Positions 43,483-55,600 of a stretch of DNA of 64,000 nt are shown here, in pieces (positions within the stretch are counted from its first letter, which is position 1; each line of letters begins with the position of its first letter). This stretch comes from Rhizoclosmatium globosum (lineage: Eukaryota > Chytridiomycota > Chytridiomycetes > Chytridiales > Chytriomycetaceae): assembly GCA_002104985.1 (NCBI GenBank), contig MCGO01000158.1:22466-86465 (forward strand), read 5' to 3'. A program made the position numbers and the translations under genes. The notes under the pieces are model-generated. The model ran no database searches. It was not told the DNA's origin and saw only the letters and a program-made list of their open reading frames with translations.

Positions 43483-45311
43483 ATGGCAGCAATAACAACA
43501 ACAACCACACACGAGTCCGTGGCTGTTCTGCTTCGCAAGTTCAAAGGATCGCCGCCCTTGTCGCACTTGGTTGTCCCTCTTTTGTGGCCGCTTCCGAGCG
43601 AAGTGGTTGTTGATTGTTTTGGGAATGCGGTTCTTGTTGTTCGAGTTGATTTGTGGCGGACCGAGTGGTCGCTCGATGATCCGCCGTCGCTCGCCCAGAT
43701 TCAGTGGTGCACTTGGATTGTTGTGAATCGGATGCTGCTCGAAAAGTGCGTTTCTGCTTTGCTTGGGTTCCTAACAAGAACTAACTCAGGTTGAATCACT
43801 AGTCCGGCTGCCCAGCAAGGACTCTCGATTCTCTCTGATGCTTCAAATGTCCCTGAAGGTGTCAATCTCGATCATGTTCATATTATTCTGACAGAGTTCA
43901 TCAAGGTAGCTTGTTCACCGTGCCAACGAACTCTGCATCACTCACTCACTCACTCATGAAATAGATGACCATGCCTGTCAGTCTAAACAATCTGTATATA
44001 CTAAAACTATCTACACCTGATTCGGAGGCCCCACAACAAAAGCCATCAACAACATGGGTCTCTAGATTCACTGCACTCTCGTCACTTGTTTCAAAATCAC
44101 TCGCTCGATCGCACTTTCTCTCCATAATGGATTCTTGGAATATTCAGTGCACTACTTTTAATTCTATTGATTCTCTCGCCTCCGTCATTGATGTCTCTTG
44201 TTTGCCCATGGATTATTCTGCTACAGAAGGTGCTCTACAAGAGTCAGATTATGATGAGCGGTATCAGCATTTGAAAACTTCAATGTTTTCTTCTACAATG
44301 ATTCAGTTTATTAATGAACAAGAGTTGGATGTTCTAGAGTATTATGGATTATTGAGTGATGAAGAGGAAGGTAAAGAAGATGGAGTGAATTCAAAGGACG
44401 GAGTTCACGAAGATGGAGTTCACGAAAATGGAGTTCACGAAGATGGAGCTCGCGAGGTTGGCGTTCGCGAGGTCGGAGTGCACGAGATTGGAGTGCGCGA
44501 GGAACGAGCAGACAGCTTTTCGAATGAAATAGAGGTGGATGACCAAGATGCAAGGGACTTGAAAACTACAACGTCGACATTCAATCCGTACAATGATGTC
44601 GATCCACAGGTTCAAATGATTGCTGTTGATTCTCATGAAGATTCTTCAATGACGGACTCTCGCTCCGTTGTTGCTCTCAATACAAACGATTTAGCAGATA
44701 CATTTGATCTGAACGATCTCATGAACATTATGGATCAAGCCGTATTGATGAAACAAACTCAAATCGAACGACAACAATCAATTCATATGACTGCGTCTCC
44801 ATTGGATGATTCCACAACTGATTCGTCTCTTAATTCAACACAACCTCACTTACAAGTTCAACACGTCATGGAGTCTGTTTCCATGATAGACTCTCCACTT
44901 GAATATTCTGGAAGCGGTAGCACTATTTCATTTGTCAAGAAGAATACACTGCAACGATTAGAATCTATTGTCAAGACAGACTCTCCTCTCGAATATTCTC
45001 CATCCACATCCATTGGCGGAACTCCCCCGCCTCCACCTCCACCTCCTCCTTCACTCGCAACCACTCCATCTCGTCAGCACAACCCTGTTGGCGTTGAACC
45101 AACAATACAGCCAGGAACTAAAATCCTACGTTTCAAGAGTGCTGTTCGCGTACATCGATACGAAGTTCCTCCACGCGCGGAATGGGAAAAAGATGTGTGG
45201 TGGCAAGATGAAGATGAAATCGGAGAACTTGAGGACTGGGAAGTTGAGCTCTATGCCGGAAAGAAGGGTCTACTTATCGATCACGACGAAAAGGGGGAAT
45301 TGGAAGCATGA
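43483..45311 (+). CDS. CRAL-TRIO-like N-terminus with long acidic, repeat-bearing tail
   Basis: Exons 43483-43745, 43803-43905 and 43965-45311 join in frame, 570 aa. Residues ~30-125 match the paralog on the minus strand (VDLWRTEWSLDD; NPAAQQGLSILSDASN; NLDHVHIILTEFIK), so the fold is CRAL-TRIO-like but without the C-terminal core. The tail has pentapeptides DGVHE/EVGVRE at ~305-340 encoded by 15-bp repeats, motifs MTASPLDDS, MIDSPLEYSGS and KTDSPLEYSPS that recur three times, a run of nine Pro, then a basic-acidic end (RAEWEKDVWWQDEDEIGELE). The DSPLEYS repeats look like phosphorylation or docking motifs; the poly-Pro could bind profilin or SH3/WW domains. Function unknown. Confidence 0.85.
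44397..44501 (+). repeat. 15-bp coding tandem repeat (pentapeptide GVHED-type)
   Basis: Seven units of GATGGAGTTCACGAA with variants; all keep the frame and encode DGVHE, NGVHE, DGARE, VGVRE, VGVHE, IGVRE. Unit length in bases is a multiple of three, so copy-number change would not break the protein. Confidence 0.9.
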
Positions 45312-45540
45312 TACGGACGATTACAGTCACCCAAGTTATTCATAAATTGCATATCTACATACATTTTCACAGAGTTTATAGAAAGAAAAACACATTGTTA
45401 AAAAAAAAACAAAAAACACGGGTTTAACCCCTTTTATGGTTTCAAATACGTCACGTGACCAAATGACGCAATCGACCAAACCTGTTGAAATCCTCTCTCA
45501 ACGAAAGTTGCCTCCTTTTCGCTGATTCCTAGTGGCTTAA

Positions 45541-46530
45541 ATGACTACAATGACGCTCCTCGACCTCCCAATCGAAGTACTTGCCAAAGCAACCGTGTTT
45601 CTACATCCACACCAACTCCACAGTCTCAAACGCCTGTCTCGAAATGCAGCATCCCGGCTGCTCCTTCCACCCTCCTTTGCCTTCGCTCATACAAATCTCA
45701 TGATCCTCAAACAACAACCTGGCTTCAACTGGCGGATAGTGTTGTGGCACAAGCTGGGGATAAACTACATTGCAGCACTGTTTGCAATCTTTGGCGTTTC
45801 GTATCAGTCCTTGGCGTATCTTGGTGTGTTGTATGAAGAAGCTACAGTCTTTGATTTGGAGGCTTGTGAAGCGGCTTCACTTGTTCCAGCGGCTTTGATG
45901 CTTGCAGCTCACCATGACAGTCAATACCTTCGGAGAGTTGGGAAACCTATTAATTGGACTGCATGTGACGCGCTTTGTATTCAGATATCGGCGATTTCGG
46001 GGTGGACACATGTTTTGCGGAGGATATTTCTGGCGTCTGAACAAGTCTCGAAAGAGTATCGGGACTTTGCGTTGGACTTGGCGGCGCAGAATGGCCATTT
46101 GGAGCTTGTCAATTATTTGCTGACCTTGGATGTGAATTTGTCATATGAAAAGTCGTCAGCGTTTCGTCATGCTTGTATGAATGGGCATTATGAAGTTGTC
46201 AAAGCTCTTGCCATGCATTATACCACAAAGACGCCGCTGGATCCTGTTGCTTGCGACGGATACCCTCTAATTAAAGCCTGCAAGTATGGGCATGCTCGGA
46301 TTGTTTCGTTTTTACTTCAAACATACCCTGAAGTAAACCCAATGGCGTTCCAAGGATTCGCCCTGCAAGTTGCAATTGAAAGTGGACATTGCGACGTCAT
46401 TCGACTTTTAGTGGAGGATTGGAGAATGGACTGGAAAGTTCTGAAGAAAGAATACCAGGATTTGCTCAGTCCGTTTGTAAGCCAAATGGATATGAACAAA
46501 CCAAGTGCAACTGCATTGCAACTTTGCTAA
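45541..46530 (+). CDS. Ankyrin-repeat protein with F-box-like N-terminus
   Basis: Intronless, 329 aa. The first ~40 residues (LLDLPIEVLAKATVFLHPHQ, LHSLKRLSRNA) have the pattern of an F-box, with Leu-Pro followed by hydrophobic helices; this is a weak call. Four to five ankyrin repeats occupy ~175-310: YRDFALDLAAQNGHLELVNY, AFRHACMNGHYEVVKALA, PLIKACKYGHARIVSFLL, FALQVAIESGHCDVIRLLV. Together this suggests a substrate adaptor for an SCF ubiquitin ligase; that is inference. AATAAA-like sites follow the stop. Such genes are expanded in many chytrids. Confidence 0.85.
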   Translation: MTTMTLLDLPIEVLAKATVFLHPHQLHSLKRLSRNAASRLLLPPSFAFAHTNLMILKQQPGFNWRIVLWHKLGINYIAALFAIFGVSYQSLAYLGVLYEEATVFDLEACEAASLVPAALMLAAHHDSQYLRRVGKPINWTACDALCIQISAISGWTHVLRRIFLASEQVSKEYRDFALDLAAQNGHLELVNYLLTLDVNLSYEKSSAFRHACMNGHYEVVKALAMHYTTKTPLDPVACDGYPLIKACKYGHARIVSFLLQTYPEVNPMAFQGFALQVAIESGHCDVIRLLVEDWRMDWKVLKKEYQDLLSPFVSQMDMNKPSATALQLC

Positions 46531-46648
46531 TTTAAGTTTTGTAATAAATAGTGTAGATCACTGACTTTACGGTTTATTCTCCCACTAATAAGAATATGAA
46601 AATGTAAATAAGTTTACAATCAAACAAAGCCAAATCCTAATGTAACGG

Positions 46649-49600
46649 TTAGTTCCATGCTACCTTACACAAGTCCAAAGGAAACAAACCTGTTGCGCAT
46701 TCAGAAATAGCAGTCAGTAAGTTAGCACGCAAATCTTCGTAACAGTCATATTCAGGAAGATCAATTTGGTTGAAGCTATATTGTTGGAAGTTAATTTCCC
46801 AACTACTTCATTATAATCACACTTACCAAGTGTGAGCAGATGGGAGCCGAAGCTTGGATGCAAAATCTTTATGGATTTGGAACTTCTGGATTCCGTTAGA
46901 CCCCTCAAGCGCTTTGAAACCTTCGAGAGGGACTTTCGAAGTACCAGTCGCAAACTGAATCAGTTTGGCGCGTTCCTCTTGAGAGAAACTTCGCACAGCA
47001 CGCCAGAACCATTGTATTTGAGGAGACGATTGTGTGTAATTTTGATATTCAGTGTTGTTCTTCATATCATCGATGTCAATATCAGGCAATCCAGAAATCA
47101 GCAGCTCCAGCTCCTGTTCATTAAAGATTTTTATCAGATCTTTGGGTATGATGTCGTGGAAACCGCCCAGGAACGCGTTAATCTGTTCTTGAATGGCCTT
47201 GGTGAGCCTTTGTTCAGTAATAAGCGACACATATTCCTTCTTGTTTTCGTCCGTTACAGCAATATTTCGGCCATTCTCTTTCAAGTCGATAATTTTTTCG
47301 ACGCCAAACTCTTCAACCTCTGTCGAGAATGTTAAGTCCATTACATCTGTAATATCGTTTTCAAGAATCCATTGAAGCGACTTGTGAAACGATGGATCAA
47401 TGGCTTCCATATCTTTCCAATCCACAGGAGCCTCCAACATACACTTGTAGAAAGATCTAGTAAAGTACGCATCCAGCAAACGGCCATCATAAATAGCCTT
47501 TCCTATGATACGACCCACAAATCTGAAGTACAATAAATGGTCTGGATTAATCCATGACGAACGATTAGGCTGATAAGTAACCTTATCAACTGCTGAAGGT
47601 TTGAAGAGTGCATAGTCTGGATTGAACATTTGACGGGCAAGAACTTGGAAAAACTCTCTTGTCACACCACCAGCATCAACGCCTTCTTCATCATGGAACC
47701 GAATATTGAGCTTTCCGAATTTGATCTCATCGCCAGACCTTCCATGGAGCTGATGGTAAGAATCTTCAAACACCTGGGCACGGCGAACATTAAGAGGCAG
47801 GCTCCCATAATGAACATGTCCAGCTTTTTTGTGCAGCTGTTGAGTAAAGTAAGTACGCTTGTTGTCAAACTCGAGGACTTTTGGATTCTGAATCAAGAGA
47901 GAGAACGATCCATTCATCAAAGTTGGGTTGTTGCGAACCATAACATTCAGAATCTTTTTATGTTCTTCGGTGAAGTTATTGAACAGTTCTTCGTGTGTCA
48001 GTTGTCGCGTGTCTTTGTCCTTCGTTATGGACATTGCAAGGGCGGAAGAAGAATGCGTCAAACGCGCTGTTATTGCTGGCGCTGCTGCGACTCCTTTGTG
48101 CGACACGAACGGTTTTGAAATCACCATAAATGCTTCAATTAAAGGAAGCAGAACAGTACCAACACGCGTCAGGTCTTCGTTTTCTGACACAATACCCATC
48201 ACATTTCCTAGGGCGTGCCATAATCCGGCCACGTCAATTTTGTTGTAAATAGCAGCCATATTTTCCTCAATGGACAATTTGGAGCTTGACTCGGATTCTG
48301 CATCCATGGGAGTAGGACCACTTGATTTTCCCGCAATTGCGGCTTTGATTGCAGAAGTGACTTTTTCCTTTTCCCGCATACTTTGTGCCAGTTTTGAGTG
48401 AATATAATCCAACGTCTTCAATACTCTCAGGAACTTCGCTTGCTGAGATGCAGCATTGGAGAATTTCGCAAGTGGTCCAGAATTTACATCCACGTCGATT
48501 GTGCTCGTAGCTAACATAGCCGCAACATCATTCAAATCAGCGACTATGGAATTTCCAAGGGACTGCGAGTGACCGATTAATTCGTTCGTTATAATTTCGC
48601 GATTGTTGTTCAATGGCACGAGGTGTTGTATCATGGACAGTGTGTACTGGAATGTTTTGATGGAACACTCTCCAACTGTCAACACTTGGACTATAGCCCG
48701 AACATATTGGTCTGGAATCATAGGAACTTTAAGAACATCTTCTGCCAACTCAGCACCAGCGGGGATAACAGGTGGGTTTTCCGACTGGGTGGAAGAAGGT
48801 TCATTTGATGAAGTGTTTTGTGAGTCTGAAGCACCGCGAGGAGTGTCCACAAGATTGCCGGCGTCTTTTGCTTTGGCGCCCAGAGATGAAATGGGTCGCA
48901 AAACGAAAGTTAAGAGCTGGACAAGTTGTTCCAGCAAAACAGGATTCGAAAGGAAAATCGGTCTCTCTACTAAACTTAGTAACACTACTACAGGATAGAC
49001 GTTGGTCACTGCAGTTGCCTTTTCTTTTCCCTTGCCCTTTTTACTCAGCTGAGGTCGATACTTTCCAAATGTACTTGCAAATTGCTCGTTTTCATGAAGG
49101 AAGAAAACAACAATTTGATCGTTGCTGCCAACCAGGAAAATCAACGTTTCCAGACATCGCTGAACGATCAAATTCGGAATCGCTTCAAAGGGCTGAACAT
49201 TTGATGTCGTCACATTACTTTTGCCGGGGGCCATTCCTTGTTGTTTTCCTTTGGCCTTGAGAGACATTTGGGCGAAGTTCTTGTCCTACGAGTACGTAAG
49301 TTTCAATATTTACCATTATTTCACTTACCAGTAACACGAAGTCAGCATTTCCATCCCATAGAATTGATAAAAATATAGAGATCAAGTCTAATCTAGACTT
49401 GCTGTTCTCGCATAGGTTTAGAAGAAGACGATTTAAAGTCTCCTTGTTTGCAGGTTCCGGAACGAACAAGAGTCTCAATAATGTGAAAAGGGCTGGCTTC
49501 TCCACCAACTGTACGACATCACGCGTAGATTTTTTTAGCACTTTTGCAGGTGGTGTTAGTGTACCATCCTCAGAAGCACCACCAACAACCCGTCTTGTCA

Positions 49601-52600
49601 AGTTGCTGATACCCTGCCGCAGTCTTGCCATACTTCGCATAGCAGCGTTTGCTTCTGCCATAACAGCAGGTGGAAGGTTTCCAAGAAACTCGTTGTCTTG
49701 GCCCAACATCACTGCTTGCCGCAAGTTTGGGTCCAACCCTGCCAAAAATGCTGCCGGATTAACCTCAGCGGGGCCAGTTGCTTGAGCAGTACGATTTGTA
49801 GCTGGAGGACGCCTCTGTTGCTGGAGAACTTCATTGCGAATATCTGGCGGGAGGGCGTTCAAGAACTCAGACATATCTGGATTATCCACGGTGACCGGAG
49901 CTGCTCCATCTGAGATCGCTGTTGCTGCCGCTGCTCTTGAAGATGCTGATTCAAAACTTCTGCGCGCAAGTCGTCTGGCAAAGCAAGTAAGAATTCGGGA
50001 TCAATACCAGAATCTAAAAGCCAAATCAGTCATGAAAAGGAAAAAGAGGAATTATCATACCAGAAATATCAACTTGCTGTCCATCAATTTCAACGAAAAT
50101 ACGAGCGGGTGGCTCTGGGACAGGTGACTGGGCTTGTTGTTCTGAAGAGCTTCCATTCTCTTGCGAGCGTGTTGTTGCAGCAGCCGCATCTGTCGAAACA
50201 CCCTCCATTGCATTTCCATTTTCTTCTTCTCTTTGAAGGCGATCATTTTCTTCTTTCGCAAGCCGTTTCGCTTCTTCCTCTGCTTCTACCCGGGCCCTTT
50301 CTCGTTCCTCTTCTTCTGCCTTAAGTCGGGTAGCCTCCTCTTCCGCTTTTCGTCGTTTCTCCTCAGCAAGTCTGCGTTCTTCTTGCTCGCGTAGTCTACG
50401 CTCGGCGTCCTCTTTTTCCTTGACTTTGCGCTCTTCTAATGCTGCTGGAAGCAGCAAAGCAAGTGTTGAGTCAACGGCTGTCATTGCTGCATCTGTGTAT
50501 TCAGCTCCAAACAACAAGCGTGCTTCATAGACATAACGTTGCTGTGATGTTTGAATAGTAGCAGTATGTAACGCAACAGTTGTTCGTTCTTCAGAATTTG
50601 GCTCAGCACTCTGCAGCAACAATTCCGATGCCACCGCTGGATCTCCGCCTCCACGACGGAATAAATCTCTGATATCTCCGATGGGTCGACCATTTGATTG
50701 AACCTCTATACTAAAAGGTTGTCCTTCGCGTTCTAATTCCTGTATTTGCTCAATAGCTTGTGGTCCTACAAGAGTTTGGATAAAGCTGTGTAAATCCATT
50801 TGGCCACTTTGAAGACTAGGAATGAGCCCTCTGCCTGATGTTGCATTTGATCGATTGGTATTTGTTGAAACGGTGAGGTGTTGATTGTTTATCAACAGGG
50901 GATGAGCCTCTTCTTGCGGCACAGGCGGCCGATTGAGAGGAATTGGTCTGTCAAACAGATCACCACCCTCAAATCCATCCGCAACTGCGTCCCAAATTCG
51001 TCTCCGTCTATTACGATCATTACCACCTTCATCGCTGAGCTGCCCATCGGCTTCATCGAAAGGAATGACAGATCATCGTCATCGTCCTCAGAATTGTCTT
51101 CATTGTAGTCGTCTGGAAATTCAAATCAGTTACATCTAAGCAAGGACTTCCTTCACCTTCGCCTTCTCCATCCTCTTCAGCTCCATCTTCTTCAGGATCG
51201 TCATGCTCTTCTCTGTCGTCAATACCGTTATCTTCTTCTTCATCATCTTAAAGAAGCATCAATAAAATTCGACACTGGACAAAACAAACCATCAGCATTA
51301 TCGTCATCTTCTGCACCTGACTGAATCTCAATTTCGCCCTCATCAATATCTTCGTAACCACTTGAATTATCTTCCCCCATTTCGGCGTCAGTTTCACCTT
51401 GACTTGCTTCCTGTTCTCGATTTTAATTTATACAGACCAGACTCACAAAATTCCTTACATTATCTGTGGAATCAAATTCTTCGTGTGCTCCATGATACGG
51501 CTGAGGTACTACGATTTCCATATCATCTTCTGGATCGGAATTGTCCTAAACTAAGAGTCAGTTCAAAGTCATTAAAACGTATCAACTCACAGAATCTTCT
51601 TCGGCGTCTCCTTCCTCTCCAGAAAACTCATCATCCGAAAAATCGTCAAATTGATCTTCCTCGTCATCTCCGTCGTCTGAATCTGACACGTCGTCCATTT
51701 CTATGTCTTCTGGGTTTGCATGATACATTCCCAACGATGAATTGCGGTAGATATTACTGATTTCTTCATTTTCGCTTTCGCCCAAACCAGCACCTTCGTC
51801 CTCTGAGGATTGGAGATCAGACTCAACGTCAACAATAATCATCTTGTTTGAAGGAGTTTTCTTGGTTGAGGACATGACTGGTTTATCCGAGTTGACAGGG
51901 AGTTTCGCAATTTTTACAGCCATTTTTGTGAGCAATTCAAGAGGCTTTAAAACTGCAGTTGTCAGTGTTTTCGCCCGGGGATGGTATGGATCGATTTCCG
52001 CAAGAACTAAGGTAAGAGTATTTACAAAACCCTTCTCCAACATACTTTTGGTGGCTGCTAGAATAGGGTTTTGACTTGCTGGTATCTTGTTGAGTTGAGG
52101 TGCATAACGAATGTTGAGGATCTGTAGAGTTACGTCTGCCAAACCAAGGAACCGCCCATAGCGAGCATCAGCATTTTCAGTGGAAGCAAGTGCATCTTTG
52201 ATAGAGCGCGACAATGCATCCACGACAGTTTTACAAGTGGATTGATGTTCATCATTCAACGTCTTATCATCATAAACAGATGGGCCAGTACATAGTTGGG
52301 TTATTAAAGCTGCCGACCATGTACTTTCCATCAATTTATATTTGCTTGCAGGGTCTACTTCGGCTTCTTTAACTGTCAACGGAAGAAGATCGGTCAACAA
52401 ATGGTGAATGAGAGGATGGCGAGCTGATTGCTTAACATTTGGAGTTGAGAATGGTTTGGCAGAACCTCTTGTGAATGCCGCGACATGGTTTTTGCATACG
52501 TTATAGGATCCAACTAGCTCACTTAATGCTTGAAGCAAATAGCCTCTTCGAAAGTGCAAGGCTTTGGTTAACTTTTCTTCTTCGTCCTTTGTAGTTGCAG

Positions 52601-55600
52601 GAATAGATGTCGTCGCCATATCCAGCAACTCAGAAATCAAGAACTGAATCAATGCCTTTGACAAATCTTTTTCGCCAACACCGAGACTTTTGTGCAGTTC
52701 CTCCGCCAACTCAACGTTCATGTTTGGTCGCAATGCAATCTGTGGTGACCGATGTTTGGGATCGTAATTTGGAAGCACACAATTGGCCAGCACAACTTGT
52801 TTGAATATTTCGGCATTTCGGCAAACCAGAGGAGCATTTCCTTTGACAAAGCTGTTCATATCTTTCGAGCGTGCGGTCTTAAACCAGTTGCTTATCTCTG
52901 ATTCCATCGTCTTTGCAAGAACAGTCTTAGATTCAACGATATGACGCAAAATCACAGAAACTAGTGATAATTGGGCTGGAAACTCTCCTAGCCTTCCATT
53001 TTTGAATAAAAGATTCAATCCTTGTCCCTCAACCAGTGTACACGCGACAAGATGTGACCGAGTCAGTCGCACCAAAACCCTAAGACAGGCATGCAAACTG
53101 TCGGAATCTAAGGTATCAACTTCCAGCAAGCACATCACAGATTGTAACACTGAGATTGACTTCGTTTGAATGTTATTATCCTCCACACCTTTGGCACCAG
53201 ATATTTTGTCCTCCCAGTCAGATATAATAACTTCGACAATTAAAATAGCCGAAGGCAACCACTTGGGTACTGTAGCGGATAGTTTGTTCATGCTCTTGAC
53301 AGAATTCACAAAATAGTTGATCATTTCGTCAAAGAAAGGTCTTTTCGACTCATGCTGACAACTGCGGAAGCTTGAATCATTGAGCATTAGTGCGACTAAG
53401 TGAAGTTCAAGCGACAATTGCGATTCGTCACATTCTGGATTCAAAGACTTCGTCACTTTCGCAAACAATGACGAAGCAACTTCGTTCATGTTATTACGGC
53501 CAACAAGGCAAAGCACATCTTTCAGGTCGAACGTTATGAAATCAATAAGCCTGCGAGCTCCAGACAACGATTGGTACAATTCTTCAAAAACTCGGTTCGG
53601 AGGTATTCAAATTATCCAAGTCAGATTTCTCAATGAGTTTCTCTTTTCCTTTCGCTTCCGAAGTAGACTTGGTTGGAGTGACATCCTCCATACCCGTCAC
53701 TGAATCGACCGGAGTTCCAACGTCCATGGCACTTGATGTTATATTAGTTGAAGCTGTCACCGGAGCATCTTCGGATGTCATTGACATTGCCATTGCTTAT
53801 GGATTATTGTTAATATTTAATGTGGGGAGGATGGGGACGTACCTTGCGCTAAAACTTCTTGTTCATCCATTTCTTCATCGTTGTTTTCTCTTTGAGCAAG
53901 GTCAGCCAGCACAGGTGGAGCTGAACTGCTTGTACCACTTCCAGAAGAAACAGCTACATCAATAGAAGTGCCGGTCGCTGGAGTTGTCGGAACAGCTGCC
54001 GTGGCTGGGGTAACAGTCGAGCTACTTGACGGCTGGCTTGAATGAATCAACGCAGGATGGCTCAAATGTAGTCGACGGCTCGAAGAAGGTTGTTTCCACA
54101 ACGAATGAGAGCCTGTTCAGCAGCTCCTCGCGGATAACCCATGTCAATTAACTGATTGACTCGATCCGGATCAGGAACAACGGCTGCTGGAGGTACTGCT
54201 GCAGCGCCACCACTCCGTCCGAAGAGGGCTTGCGCAAACGGACTCATTCCAATTCCCGCTCCACCAAGTCCGCTCAGCAAGTCCCGTGCTCCTCCAGAAC
54301 TGGATGCTGGTGCTGTGGAAACCTCCCCATCGGCTTTGAGAATTTGCATTATACTTGCCATTACAGGTTTCCAAAGTGAAGATCCTGGCTTTCCACTCAT
54401 AAATAAGTTTGCTGTCTTTGACGACCAGATACCCTGAACGATTGGGAAAACACGGCACCGCATACGGACCAAATGTTCGTGTCCATCAAAATAATCTGAA
54501 GCTGATTTGTCCTTCACTTTTCCATGAATAGCGAACGTGAACGGACTGTTGAGCGTAGCCTTCATATCAACAAGTGTCGACAGAACTCTCAGACCCCTCT
54601 CCAAAAGCCCAATTTGGCTAACGAGAAATTCTTTTTGCTCTTCTGTGCCCTCCACGTCGAACGTAACAGTGATTGACGACCATAAATCTCCCACCAAATC
54701 AATGAATGCTTCAATTCCTCCGCACTTATCGAAAGCAGAGACCCAAGAAGTTTGCAGACAGCCCATCTGGCGCTTATCCGTTACCATACCCTCAACAACT
54801 GTCATCACAGATCCCAGATACGCAAGACGAAGAGCAGGTGTCAATCCGTCCACGAGTTTCCATTGAAGGCTTCCATTTACTGCTAAAGCGATCTCATGAA
54901 TTACTTCTGCAGCAGGCTTTCTGTGCTCTTCTTTGGATATCGTTTTGGTAGTAAGTACTCGCACAACACTTTGATACATCGTCGTCAATAAGTTCGGAAT
55001 CTGAGAAAAAAACTCCTTGAAGTAATAGGTATTCATCATTCGGTAATCTTGAGGAACGGAGGGATCTTCTTCACTGGCATCCAAGTGGTGATCACTAGCA
55101 CCGTCATCCAAGACAGGACCAGGTCCCGGCAAATTAGCGCTTGAAACTTGTCTTGACAATGCAGCGGCACTAACTGTTGCTGGTTTCTTTGGATTCGTGT
55201 CGTACCAAGTCTTAGGCACTGCATTCTTCAGAGTTGCTGCCTCTAATAAGCAGGATCGATGCAGAGCTGCCAATTGTGGAAGAATTTTAACCCCTTTCTC
55301 TCCAGTGAACGATAAAATCACAGAATGCACACTCTTGCTGTGGGAATGATGGTGAGACGAAAACATATCCGCCGTCAAGCGAATAAGAGCTTCCAAATGA
55401 ATGAATGCACGGAAGGTTTGTTGAGCATGGATAGATGTTTCGACAGTTCCATCTGACAAAAAGAATTAAAAAACGCAAAATTATCAATGTGTAGAATACC
55501 TGTAAAATCAATACATTTCAAACTCCAACTAGCGTCCACAGATTCCCTAGTCACAAATTCTTGGACGTTTTCCAACGCTTGATCAGAGAATCTTGGACAA

